Assembly: GCF_044792555.1 (NCBI RefSeq)
Contig: NZ_CP126238.1
Location: 2,356,001-2,420,000 of the forward strand
Direction: 5' to 3'
From: Alicycliphilus denitrificans_A
Lineage (GTDB): Bacteria; Pseudomonadota; Gammaproteobacteria; Burkholderiales; Burkholderiaceae_C
Length of the DNA: 64,000 nucleotides
Positions 17,928-26,190 of the stretch are shown here, one piece after another; within the stretch, counting starts at the first letter, position 1; the number at the start of each line of letters is the position of its first letter. A program made the translations under genes and the position numbers. The notes below the pieces were generated by a model. That model was not told where the DNA came from. It did no database searches and was given only the letters and a program-made list of their open reading frames with translations.

Positions 17928-20544
17928 TCGATGCCAAAAAGTCCTGCGCAAAGCGCTGCAGCACGCCGCCCGCTTCGTACACCGAGACTTCCTCGGCGGT
18001 GTCCAGGCGGCAGGTCACAGGCACCTGGAGCATTTCGCCGCTGCGGCGGTGCACCACCAGCGTCAGCTCGGCACGCGGCTGCAGCGCGCCTTGCACATCG
18101 TAGGTCTCGGTGCCGTCCAGCTGCAGCGTCAGGCGGTTCACACCCGGCTGGAACTCCAGCGGCAACACGCCCATGCCGATCAGGTTGGTGCGGTGGATGC
18201 GCTCGAAGCCCTCGGCCACCACCGTTTCAACGCCCGCCAGGCGCACGCCCTTGGCAGCCCAGTCGCGGCTGGAGCCCTGGCCGTAGTCGGCACCAGCGAT
18301 GATGATCAGCGGCTGACGGCGGTTCAGATAGGTCTCGATGGCCTCCCACATGCACACCACCCGGCCCTCGGGCTCAATGCGCGCCAGCGAACCCTTCTTC
18401 ACCTGACCATCGACCACCGCCATTTCGTTGACGAGCTGCGGGTTGGCAAACGTTGCGCGCATCGCCGTCAGGTGGTCGCCGCGGTGCGTGGCGTAGGAGT
18501 TGAAGTCTTCTTCGGGCAGGCCCATCTTGGCGAGGTATTCACCGGCCGCGCTGTCGGCCAGGATGGCGTTGGACGGCGACAGATGGTCGGTGGTGATGTT
18601 GTCGCCCAGCAGGGCCAGCGGGCGCATGCCTTTGTTCGTGCGCGGGAAGACCGCCAGCGCGCCCACGCCTTCCGTGTCCCAGTACGGCGGGCGGCGGATG
18701 TAGGTGGACTGCGGGCGCCAGTCGTACTGCGGGCTCACGGCCTCGCCATCATCCTGGCGAATGGCAAACATCGGTTCATAGACGGCGCGGAACTGCTCGG
18801 GCTTGACGGCGCGGGCGACGATGACGTCTATCTCCTCATCGCTGGGCCAGATGTCCTTCAGGCGAATTTCCTTGCCATCCACCACCGTAAGCACGTCGTT
18901 CTCGATGTCGAAGCGCACCGTGCCCGCAATCGCATAGGCCACCACCAGCGGCGGCGAGGCCAGGAACGCCTGCTTGGCATACGGGTGGATGCGCCCGTCG
19001 AAGTTGCGGTTGCCCGAGAGCACGGCGGTGGCGTACAGGTCGCGGTCGATGATTTCCTGCTGGATCGCAGGGGCTAGCGCGCCGCTCATGCCGTTGCAGG
19101 TGGTGCAGGCAAAGCCGACGATGCCGAAGCCCTGCTTTTCCAGGTCACCCAGCAGGTTCGCTTCCTTCAGGTACAGCTCCACGGCCTTGGAGCCAGGGGC
19201 CAGCGAGGTCTTGACCCACGGTTTGCGCACGAGGCCCAGGCGATTGGCGTTGCGCGCCAGCAGCGCGGCGGCAATCACGTTGCGCGGGTTGCTGGTGTTG
19301 GTGCAGCTGGTGATGGCGGCGATGATGACGGCGCCATCGGGCATCAGCCCCTCGGCCTCTTCGGCGCGGGCCATTTCCAGCTTGATCTTGCCGGCGATGC
19401 CGCGGTCCACCAGGGCCGAGGTGGGCAGGCGGCGGTGCGGGTTGCTCGGGCCCGCCATATTGCGCACCACGCTGGAGAGGTCAAACGCCAGCACGCGCTC
19501 ATATTCGGCGGTTTGCAGGTCGGTGCGCCAGAAGCCGGCCGCCTTGGCGTAGGTTTCTACCAGTTGCACCTGCTCCGGACTGCGGTCCGTGAGGCGCAGG
19601 TAGTCGGTGGTCTGCTGGTCGATGTAGAACAGCGCGGCGGTGGCGCCATACTCGGGGCACATGTTGGAGATGGTGGCGCGGTCGCCGATCGAGAGGCTGT
19701 CCGCACCCTCGCCGAAGAACTCCACGTAGGCGCCGACGACCTTCTCCTTGCGCAGGAATTCCGTCAACGCCAATGCGATGTCGGTGGCAGTAATGCCCGG
19801 CTGGCGCTTGCCGGTCAGCCGCACGCCCACGATGTCGGGCAGGCGCATCCACGAGGCGCGGCCCAGCATCACGTTCTCGGCCTCCAGCCCGCCCACGCCC
19901 ACGGCGATGACGCCCAGGGCATCGACGTGCGGCGTGTGGCTGTCGGTGCCCACGCAGGTGTCGGGGAAGGCCACGCCATCCTGCACGTACACGACGGGCG
20001 ACATCTTCTCCAGGTTGATCTGGTGCATGATCCCGTTCCCCGCCGGGATCACATCGACGTTGGCAAAGGCCTTCTTCGTCCACTCGATGAAGTGGAAGCG
20101 GTCCTCGTTGCGACGGTCCTCGATCTCGCGGTTCTTGCGGAAGGCGTCGGGGTCGAAACCGCCGCACTCCACGGCCAGCGAGTGGTCCACGATGAGCTGC
20201 ACCGGCACCACGGGGTTCACGGCGGCAGGGTCGCCGCCCTCTTTCGCTATCGCATCGCGCAGGCCGGCCAGATCGACCAGCGCGGTCTGACCCAGGATGT
20301 CGTGGCACACCACGCGCACGGGGAACCACGGAAAGTCGATGTCGCGCTTGCGCTCGATGAGCTGGCGCAGGTAGGTGTTGAGCTGTGCGGGCTCAGCGCG
20401 GCGCACCAGGTTCTCGGCGTGCACGCGGGCCGTGTAGGGCAGCCTGGCCCAGGCGCCGGGCTGGAGTTGTTCGACGGCCTCGCGCGCGTCGAAATACTGC
20501 AGGGACGTGCCGGGAAGGGGTTTGCGGTGGGCGGTTTTCGTCAT
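17917..20544 (-). CDS. acnD: Fe/S-dependent 2-methylcitrate dehydratase AcnD
   Basis: AcnD is an aconitase-type enzyme that dehydrates 2-methylcitrate to methylaconitate, which PrpF then handles. The protein of about 875 residues has the aconitase cluster ligands in ITSCTNTSNPRNV (about 430) and FACTTCNGMSG (about 495). The substrate-binding sequence GVLPLEFQPGVNRL lies near the C-terminus. Presence together with prpF distinguishes it from housekeeping AcnA. It lies between prpC and prpF on the same strand. Confidence 0.94.
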   Translation of the reverse strand: MTKTAHRKPLPGTSLQYFDAREAVEQLQPGAWARLPYTARVHAENLVRRAEPAQLNTYLRQLIERKRDIDFPWFPVRVVCHDILGQTALVDLAGLRDAIAKEGGDPAAVNPVVPVQLIVDHSLAVECGGFDPDAFRKNREIEDRRNEDRFHFIEWTKKAFANVDVIPAGNGIMHQINLEKMSPVVYVQDGVAFPDTCVGTDSHTPHVDALGVIAVGVGGLEAENVMLGRASWMRLPDIVGVRLTGKRQPGITATDIALALTEFLRKEKVVGAYVEFFGEGADSLSIGDRATISNMCPEYGATAALFYIDQQTTDYLRLTDRSPEQVQLVETYAKAAGFWRTDLQTAEYERVLAFDLSSVVRNMAGPSNPHRRLPTSALVDRGIAGKIKLEMARAEEAEGLMPDGAVIIAAITSCTNTSNPRNVIAAALLARNANRLGLVRKPWVKTSLAPGSKAVELYLKEANLLGDLEKQGFGIVGFACTTCNGMSGALAPAIQQEIIDRDLYATAVLSGNRNFDGRIHPYAKQAFLASPPLVVAYAIAGTVRFDIENDVLTVVDGKEIRLKDIWPSDEEIDVIVARAVKPEQFRAVYEPMFAIRQDDGEAVSPQYDWRPQSTYIRRPPYWDTEGVGALAVFPRTNKGMRPLALLGDNITTDHLSPSNAILADSAAGEYLAKMGLPEEDFNSYATHRGDHLTAMRATFANPQLVNEMAVVDGQVKKGSLARIEPEGRVVCMWEAIETYLNRRQPLIIIAGADYGQGSSRDWAAKGVRLAGVETVVAEGFERIHRTNLIGMGVLPLEFQPGVNRLTLQLDGTETYDVQGALQPRAELTLVVHRRSGEMLQVPVTCRLDTAEEVSVYEAGGVLQRFAQDFLASNRD

Positions 20545-20565
20545 GGGGCGGGCAGGTTCACTATT

Positions 20566-20658
20566 CTTCTGATAGCTGCAAACGCTTTTTCATAGACATT
20601 TTCAGCGTAAAAATGGCCTGTAATTGGCAGCTGTAAAACGCTGGCAGCTATGGTTTTT
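20566..20658. repeat. Interspersed repeat, two copies in inverted orientation (B1, B2)
   Basis: The prpC-acnD gap holds one forward copy (TGATAGCTGC at 20570-20579, ACGCT, then GGCCTG near 20615) and one reverse copy, read on the minus strand as CATAGCTGCCAGCG from about 20652. The two share the GGCCTG end and could fold into a long hairpin in the transcript between prpC and acnD. Confidence 0.65.
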
Positions 20659-20659
20659 G

Positions 20660-21829
20660 TCAGATGCGCTCCTCGATGGGCACGAACTTCTGGTCTTCCG
20701 GCCCGGTGTAGTTGGCGCTGGGACGGATGATCTTGTTGTCCACGCGCTGCTCGATCACGTGCGCTGCCCAGCCGCTGGTGCGCGCGATGACAAACAGCGG
20801 CGTGAACATGGCGGTGGGCACCTGCATCATGTGGTAGCTCACGGCGCTGAACCAGTCGAGGTTGGGGAACATTTTCTTCACTTCCCACATTACCGATTCC
20901 AGCCGCTCGGCAATGTCGTACATCTTGGTGCTGCCCGCCTCTTCCGACAGGTGCTTGGCCACGCCCTTGATGATGACGTTGCGCGGGTCGCTCACGGTGT
21001 ACACGGGGTGGCCGAAGCCGATCACCACCTCCTTGGCATCCACGCGGCGGCGGACATCGGCCTCGGCCTGCTCGGGGTTGTCATAGCGCTTCTGGATCTC
21101 GAACGCCACCTCGTTGGCGCCACCATGCTTGGGGCCGCGCAGCGCGCCAATGGCACCCGAGATGCTCGAATACATGTCGCTGCCCGTGCCGGCGATCACG
21201 CGGGCGGTGAAGGTGCTGGCGTTGAACTCGTGCTCGGCATACAGGTTGAGCGAGGTGTGCATGGCGCGCACCCAACCTTCCGACGGCTTTTCACCGTGCA
21301 GCAGGTGCAGGAAGTGGCCGCCAATGGAGTCGTCGTCGGTCTCTACCTCGATGCGGCGGCCAGAATTGCTGAAGTGGTACCAGTACAGCAGCATGCTGCC
21401 CAGTGACGCCATCAGGCGGTCGGCAATGTCGCGCGCTCCGGGCAGATTGTGGTCGTCCTTCTCAGGCAGCGCGCAGCCCAGGGCCGAGACGCCGGTGCGC
21501 ATCACGTCCATGGGGTGGCTGGCGGCAGGCAATTGCTCCAGGGCCGCCTTCACGCTGCCGGGCAGGCCGCGCAGGGCCTTGAGCTTGGCCTTGTAGGCCT
21601 TCAGTTCGGCGCGCGTGGGCAGCTTGCCGTGCACCAGCAGGTGGGCGACTTCCTCGAACTCGCACACCTCGGCGATGTCGAGGATGTCGTAGCCGCGGTA
21701 GTGCAGGTCATTGCCGGTGCGGCCCACGGTGCACAGGGCGGTGTTGCCGGCCTCGACGCCCGAGAGGGCAACGGACTTCTTGGGCCTGGTCGCAGTGGTC
21801 GCCGTGGTGGGGGCGGTCGTGGAACTCAT
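20660..21829 (-). CDS. prpC: 2-methylcitrate synthase PrpC
   Basis: PrpC condenses propionyl-CoA with oxaloacetate to give 2-methylcitrate. The protein of 389 residues belongs to the type II citrate synthase family. It shows the catalytic histidines in GALRGPKHGGANE and GFGHPVYTVSDPR, and the C-terminal SANYTGPEDQKFVPI. The start at 21829 (MSSTTAPTTATTATRPKKSV) gives a normal length. Its place upstream of acnD and prpF favours methylcitrate synthase over citrate synthase. Confidence 0.92.
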   Translation of the reverse strand: MSSTTAPTTATTATRPKKSVALSGVEAGNTALCTVGRTGNDLHYRGYDILDIAEVCEFEEVAHLLVHGKLPTRAELKAYKAKLKALRGLPGSVKAALEQLPAASHPMDVMRTGVSALGCALPEKDDHNLPGARDIADRLMASLGSMLLYWYHFSNSGRRIEVETDDDSIGGHFLHLLHGEKPSEGWVRAMHTSLNLYAEHEFNASTFTARVIAGTGSDMYSSISGAIGALRGPKHGGANEVAFEIQKRYDNPEQAEADVRRRVDAKEVVIGFGHPVYTVSDPRNVIIKGVAKHLSEEAGSTKMYDIAERLESVMWEVKKMFPNLDWFSAVSYHMMQVPTAMFTPLFVIARTSGWAAHVIEQRVDNKIIRPSANYTGPEDQKFVPIEERI

Positions 21830-21831
21830 GA

Positions 21832-22224
21832 TTAGGTCTCCTGATTCAGATAAGAACAATGGATGGCAATGGGACGGCTCGCGGAGTCGACTGCGACCAT
21901 CTCGAACATTCCCTTGAGCACTTCTTCGGCGGGCAAGCCGGGCAGCTCCGCCAGGCCGGTCACGCACACCGTCATCGACGTGCGCCCCACGCGGCTGACC
22001 CAGGCACGCAGCGTGAGCGCGTGACCTACGGGCACCGGGGCCAGGAAGTCGACACCCGACACCGAAGCCATCACCACTTCGCGCTGCGCCAGGCTGCGTG
22101 CGGCCAGAAAGGCGACCTTGGCCAGCAACTGCAGGCCCTGCCCTGCGAACAGCGTTCCGTGGTGGTTGGCTTGCGCGGGCAATACCAGTTCATGCAGCTC
22201 AGTGGTTCCATGTGGCGTCGTCAT
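21832..22224 (-). CDS. Hotdog-fold acyl-CoA thioesterase
   Basis: This is a single hotdog domain of 130 residues related to the YciA/acyl-CoA hydrolase group. The active-site region is LPAQANHHGTLFAGQGLQLLAKVAFLAA split around residues 15-42, with the motif NHHGTLFAG. It is the first gene of the methylcitrate operon, 2 bp before prpC. It may release free acid from excess propionyl-CoA or related acyl-CoA; the substrate is not shown by sequence. I choose the Met at 22224 over that at 22242 because the upstream one lies in the candidate operator. Confidence 0.8.
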   Translation of the reverse strand: MTTPHGTTELHELVLPAQANHHGTLFAGQGLQLLAKVAFLAARSLAQREVVMASVSGVDFLAPVPVGHALTLRAWVSRVGRTSMTVCVTGLAELPGLPAEEVLKGMFEMVAVDSASRPIAIHCSYLNQET

Positions 22225-22226
22225 TT

Positions 22227-22317
22227 TTCGCAATTTACGCAAAATAAAACCGCGCCGTAAGCACTAAAAAAGCGAATGAATGCGAAGAAAATGGGTGGCG
22301 CTTGCAAATTTTGCGAA
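22227..22317. promoter_or_regulatory. Candidate operator pair for the RamB/PrpR-type regulator
   Basis: TTCGCAATTTACGCAA at 22227-22242 (plus) and TTCGCAAAATTTGCAA read on the minus strand at 22317-22302 agree at 12 of 16 positions. They face each other between the divergent thioesterase-prpC operon and the regulator gene. They resemble the TTTGCAAA-type motif known for RamB in corynebacteria. Each lies close to one start codon. Confidence 0.55.
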
Positions 22318-22340
22318 TGTTTTTTCTGCAAAAATGGAGC

Positions 22341-23753
22341 ATGAAGAAAACATTCATGGGCGTGCGGCTGCGGGCGCTGCGCGCCGAGCGCGGGATGTCG
22401 CAAATCGCGCTGGCTCACACCCTGGGGCTGTCGCCCAGCTACCTGAACCAGCTTGAGCAGAACCAGCGGCCGTTGACCGTGTCGGTGTTACTCAAGCTCC
22501 ACCGGACTCTGGGCATTGATATCCAGCAGTTCGCCGAGGACGATGAGGCGCGGCTCATCGCCGCACTCCAGGAGGCGCTGGTGGATGCCCCCGAGCCCAT
22601 CGCCTTGCCGGAGCTGCAGGAAGTGGCTGCGCAGATGCCCGCACTGGGGCATGCCATCCTGGCCATGCACCGTCGGCATTTGTCGGCCATGGAGCGCATC
22701 GAGATGATGTCGCTGCGACTGGGCGACGGACGGTCGGACGCGGCCGCCTCCGTGGCCATGCCTTTCGAAGTGGTGCGCGACTTCTTCTTCTCGCACAAGA
22801 ACCATTTCGATACGCTGGACCGTGCCGCCGAGGCCCTGGCCGCCGAAGCCCGCGCCGATTCGACCACCCTCGTGGCGTGGCTGATCCAGCGGCTCACCGC
22901 GCGGCATGGCCTGCGTGTAGTGCGGGCACAGGATGCGGAGCAAGGCAAGCGCCACTTCGATCTCGCACATCGGGTGCTGGCCTTAGCCGCCGACCTCGAT
23001 GCGGCGCAGCAGGCCTTCCAGTTAGCAACCCAGTTGGCGTTACTGGAGCATTCGCACACCATCGATGCGCTGACCGCGGCGCCTGCCTTCACGCACGACA
23101 CGGCCGCGCGTAAGCTGGCACGCGTCGGCCTGGCCAACTACTTCGCGGGCGCATTGCTGCTGCCCTATGGCGAGTTCCTTGCGGCAGCGGAGTCGCTGCA
23201 CTATGACATCGCGCTGCTGGAGCGGCGCTTTGGCGTGGGGTTCGAGACCGTGTGTCACCGGCTCAGCACGCTACAGCGCCTGGAGGCGCCGGGCGTGCCA
23301 TTCTTCTTCGTGCGCGTGGACCGCGCAGGCAACATCTCCAAACGCCAATCGGCCACCCATTTTCACTTCAGCCGAACGGGCGGCACCTGCGCTCTGTGGA
23401 ACGTGTACGAAGCCTTCGAGCAGCCTGGGCGCATCCTGTCCCAGCTGGCAAGCATGCCCGATGGGCGGCGTTACCTGTGGGTGGCCCGCTCGATCTCGCG
23501 CAGCCAGGGCGGGTACGGTTCGCCTTCCAGGACGTTCTCCATCGGCCTGGGCTGCGACGTGCGCCACGCCAGCCGCCTCGTCTATGCCCGGGGACTGGAT
23601 CTGCATGCCCCCAACGCGGCCGTGCCCATTGGCATGGGCTGCAAGACCTGCGAGCGGGACCGCTGCCCGCAGCGTGCCTTTCCCTACTTGGGACGGCCGC
23701 TGGACGTGGATGAGAACCTGAGCCGGTTCAACCCCTACGGCTTTGCTTCCTGA
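22341..23753 (+). CDS. XRE-type short-chain fatty acid regulator of the RamB/PrpR family
   Basis: Proteins of this family control propionate and acetate metabolism in response to acyl-CoA. This one has about 470 residues. The helix-turn-helix lies at residues about 8-62 (RGMSQIALAHTLGLSPSYLN, then NQRPLTVSVLLKLHRTLG). A long central sensor domain follows. The C-terminal region has the cysteine cluster GCKTCERDRCPQRAFPYLG, which in mycobacterial PrpR binds an iron-sulfur cluster. It is divergent from the methylcitrate operon, so it is its probable regulator. The start at 22341 is preferred because the upstream Met codons overlap the operator area. Confidence 0.88.
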   Translation: MKKTFMGVRLRALRAERGMSQIALAHTLGLSPSYLNQLEQNQRPLTVSVLLKLHRTLGIDIQQFAEDDEARLIAALQEALVDAPEPIALPELQEVAAQMPALGHAILAMHRRHLSAMERIEMMSLRLGDGRSDAAASVAMPFEVVRDFFFSHKNHFDTLDRAAEALAAEARADSTTLVAWLIQRLTARHGLRVVRAQDAEQGKRHFDLAHRVLALAADLDAAQQAFQLATQLALLEHSHTIDALTAAPAFTHDTAARKLARVGLANYFAGALLLPYGEFLAAAESLHYDIALLERRFGVGFETVCHRLSTLQRLEAPGVPFFFVRVDRAGNISKRQSATHFHFSRTGGTCALWNVYEAFEQPGRILSQLASMPDGRRYLWVARSISRSQGGYGSPSRTFSIGLGCDVRHASRLVYARGLDLHAPNAAVPIGMGCKTCERDRCPQRAFPYLGRPLDVDENLSRFNPYGFAS

Positions 23754-23781
23754 TCCCGGCTGGCGCCGGTTGCGGTGTTCC

Positions 23782-23795
23782 TTGCGTTAACGCAA
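23782..23795. promoter_or_regulatory. 14-bp perfect palindrome TTGCGTTAACGCAA
   Basis: This palindrome lies 29 bp after the regulator stop codon and upstream of nrdD. Its CGCAA half-sites recall those of the operator pair at 22227-22317. No T-run follows, so it is not a terminator. Its role is unknown. Confidence 0.4.
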
Positions 23796-23832
23796 AAGAA
23801 GCACTGGGAGCCCCCTCCAGACGGGGCAGGGT

Positions 23833-23846
23833 TTGATCTGGATTAG
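23833..23846 (+). promoter_or_regulatory. Candidate FNR/Anr site upstream of nrdD
   Basis: TTGATCTGGATTAG matches the FNR/Anr consensus TTGAT-N4-ATCAA at 8 of 10 positions. Oxygen-limitation control of an anaerobic ribonucleotide reductase is expected. The site lies about 95 bp before the nrdD start. Confidence 0.5.
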
Positions 23847-23889
23847 GGCATTGCGGGAATCGGAATTCACTTCCAGGTCATGACGAAAA

Positions 23890-23937
23890 ACACCATAGGT
23901 AGTGCTTATGATGAAAGCTAACCACTACCCATAGCGT
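23890..23937. promoter_or_regulatory. Two NrdR boxes upstream of nrdD
   Basis: ACACCATAGGTAGTGC (23890-23905) and CCACTACCCATAGCGT (23922-23937) match the NrdR consensus ACACWATATATWGTGT at about 13 and 11 of 16 positions. Their starts are 32 bp apart, three helical turns, the spacing typical of NrdR box pairs. The second box ends 3 bp before the nrdD ATG, so NrdR binding would block expression. Confidence 0.75.
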
Positions 23938-23940
23938 TTT

Positions 23941-25962
23941 ATGCCCTCAAAGACCCAACTGCCAAACCCTCCTCGGTACGTCATCAAACGGCACGGCGCA
24001 GTGGCGGTCTTCAACGCGCAGAAGATTGCGGAGGCTCTGGCGCGGGCCGCGGCGGTCAGCGGTGAATTCGATGCCGCGGTGGCGCAGGCGCTGACGCACG
24101 GCGGCGTGCTTGCACGCCTGGCCACGTTGGACGGAGCCACGCCTCACATCGAGCAGATTCAGGACGCCGTGGAGGCCACGCTGTTTGACTCCGGACACCG
24201 CGCCACGCTGCGCGCCTACATCGTCTATCGCGAGCAGCACCGCCAGCTGCGCGATGCGCGCAAGAGCCTGGTCGATGTGGAAGCGTCCATGAACGAATAC
24301 CTGCAACAGAGCGACTGGCGCGTGAACGCCAACGCCAACCAGGGGTATTCGCTGGGCGGGCTGATTCTCAACGTATCGGGCAAGGTGGTCGCCAACTATT
24401 GGCTCAACCATGTGTACCCGCACGAGGTGGGGCAAGCCCACCGCGAGGCCGACATCCATATCCACGACCTGGACATGCTCAGTGGCTATTGCGCAGGCTG
24501 GTCGCTGCGTACCTTGCTCCACGAAGGACTGAACGGCGTTCCCGGCAAGGTGGAGGCCGGGCCGCCCAGGCATCTGTCGAGCGCCGTTGGCCAGATCGTC
24601 AACTTTCTGGGCACCATGCAGAACGAATGGGCCGGCGCGCAGGCGTTCAGCTCGTTCGATACCTATCTCGCGCCCTACGTGCGCAAGGATGGGCTGGGCT
24701 ATGGCGAGGTGCGCCAATGCCTGCAGGAGCTGATCTACAACCTCAACGTGCCGTCGCGCTGGGGCACGCAGACGCCGTTCACCAACCTCACTTTCGACTG
24801 GGTCTGTCCCGAGGACCTGCGCGAGCAGGTGCCCGTGATTGGCGGCGACGAAATGCCGTTCGCCTATGGCGAATTGCAGGAAGAGATGGATCTGATCAAT
24901 CGCGCCTACATCGACGTGATGACCGCGGGCGATGCCAAGGGTCGCGTGTTCACCTTCCCTATTCCCACCTACAACATCACCCCTGATTTCGACTGGGACA
25001 GCCCCAATGCGCTGGCGCTGTTCGAGATGACCGCCCGCTACGGTCTTCCCTATTTTCAGAACTTCATCAACTCGGAACTGAAGCCGAACCAGATCCGCTC
25101 CATGTGCTGCCGGCTGCAGCTTGATCTGCGCGAGCTGCTCAAGCGCGGCAACGGCCTCTTCGGCTCTGCGGAGCAGACCGGGTCACTCGGCGTCGTGACC
25201 ATCAACTGCGCGCGGCTCGGACATGTGCATGCCGGCAACGAAGCCGCGCTGTATGCGCGCATCGACGCCTTGATGGAGCTGGGAAGGCAGAGCCTGGAGA
25301 TCAAGCGCAAGCTGATCCAGCGCCTCATGGACCAGGGTCTGTTTCCGTACACCCGCCGCTACCTGGGGACGCTGCGCAATCACTTCTCGACCCTTGGCGT
25401 CAATGGCATCAACGAGATGGTCCGCAACTTCACGCGGGATGAGCACGACATCACCACGCCGTGGGGCCATGACTTTGCCATGCGTTTGCTCGATCACGTC
25501 CGTGAACGCATGGTGGCGTTCCAGGAAGAAACCGGTCACATGTACAACCTGGAAGCCACGCCGGCAGAGGGCACCACCTACCGCTTCGCCAAGGAAGACC
25601 GCAAGCGCTTCCCCGGCATTCTCCAGGCCGGCACGCCCAGGAACCCTTACTACACGAACTCGTCCCAGCTACCGGTCGGCTTCACGGACGACCCCTTCGA
25701 GGCGCTGGAGCGTCAGGACGACCTGCAGCGCAAATACACGGGCGGCACGGTGCTGCACCTGTACATGAACGAGCGCCTGTCCAGCGCGCAGGCGTGCCGC
25801 GATCTGGTGCGGCGCTCGCTCACGCGCTTTCGGTTGCCCTACATCACCGTCACACCCACATTTTCCATTTGTCCCACGCATGGCTATCTCGCGGGACATC
25901 ACGAGTTCTGCCCGAAATGCGATGCAGAAATTCTCGTTCGCAAGCAGCGAGAGATGGCCTGA
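23941..25962 (+). CDS. nrdD: Anaerobic ribonucleoside-triphosphate reductase NrdD, lacking its own glycyl-radical domain
   Basis: Class III reductases make deoxynucleotides without oxygen, using a glycyl radical and an active-site cysteine. This 673-residue protein has an N-terminal ATP-cone (about 12-100), the barrel with WRVNANANQGYSLGGLI and HIHDLDMLSGYCAGW, and the cysteine region RSMCCRLQLDLREL. A zinc-ribbon-like end carries SICPTHGYL and FCPKCDAE. The protein then stops at a TGA (25960-25962). The radical motif expected after the zinc ribbon is instead found in the next small ORF, which is in the same reading frame. No other stop codon separates them. The gene heads the nrdD-radical domain-nrdG operon. 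Confidence 0.93.
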   Translation: MPSKTQLPNPPRYVIKRHGAVAVFNAQKIAEALARAAAVSGEFDAAVAQALTHGGVLARLATLDGATPHIEQIQDAVEATLFDSGHRATLRAYIVYREQHRQLRDARKSLVDVEASMNEYLQQSDWRVNANANQGYSLGGLILNVSGKVVANYWLNHVYPHEVGQAHREADIHIHDLDMLSGYCAGWSLRTLLHEGLNGVPGKVEAGPPRHLSSAVGQIVNFLGTMQNEWAGAQAFSSFDTYLAPYVRKDGLGYGEVRQCLQELIYNLNVPSRWGTQTPFTNLTFDWVCPEDLREQVPVIGGDEMPFAYGELQEEMDLINRAYIDVMTAGDAKGRVFTFPIPTYNITPDFDWDSPNALALFEMTARYGLPYFQNFINSELKPNQIRSMCCRLQLDLRELLKRGNGLFGSAEQTGSLGVVTINCARLGHVHAGNEAALYARIDALMELGRQSLEIKRKLIQRLMDQGLFPYTRRYLGTLRNHFSTLGVNGINEMVRNFTRDEHDITTPWGHDFAMRLLDHVRERMVAFQEETGHMYNLEATPAEGTTYRFAKEDRKRFPGILQAGTPRNPYYTNSSQLPVGFTDDPFEALERQDDLQRKYTGGTVLHLYMNERLSSAQACRDLVRRSLTRFRLPYITVTPTFSICPTHGYLAGHHEFCPKCDAEILVRKQREMA

Positions 25963-25998
25963 ACCTTCCTGTCCTCAAACCCTGAAAAGGAGCTACAC

Positions 25999-26190
25999 AT
26001 GACTCATCCGACCAACACGGCAGTCCAGGCACAACCGATGGTGCTGCGCGACGAGGAGCGCCAGCCCTGCGAGGTCTGGACGCGGGTGATGGGCTATCAC
26101 CGCCCCGTCGCCTCATTCAATGTGGGCAAGCAAGGTGAGTTCGGAGAGCGCCTGCATTTCCGGGAATCCTGCTGCGACAAGACGCACTGA
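25999..26190 (+). CDS. Detached glycyl-radical domain of anaerobic ribonucleotide reductase
   Basis: This ORF of 63 residues carries the sequence EVWTRVMGYHRPVASFN and then VGKQGEFGERLHF. This corresponds to the C-terminal glycyl-radical loop of NrdD; the radical glycine should be Gly32 in RVMGY. It has its own ribosome binding site, AAGGAG, six bases before the ATG. It could be a separate subunit that docks onto NrdD, as GrcA (YfiD) does with pyruvate formate-lyase. It could also be the tail of a longer NrdD made by readthrough of the TGA at 25960, since the 36-bp gap is open in the same frame. Its stop overlaps the nrdG start. Confidence 0.85.
   Translation: MTHPTNTAVQAQPMVLRDEERQPCEVWTRVMGYHRPVASFNVGKQGEFGERLHFRESCCDKTH

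Noticed and set aside
16576..19077. 833-residue open frame on the plus strand
   Set aside because: It is antisense to prpF and acnD, has low-complexity His/Ala/Arg-rich composition and no recognisable domain. It is a shadow of GC-rich codons.
25960..25962. TGA read as selenocysteine in NrdD
   Set aside because: The position is in a linker after the zinc ribbon, no SECIS-like hairpin is evident, and an ideal ribosome site and ATG follow. A separate ORF or simple readthrough is more likely.
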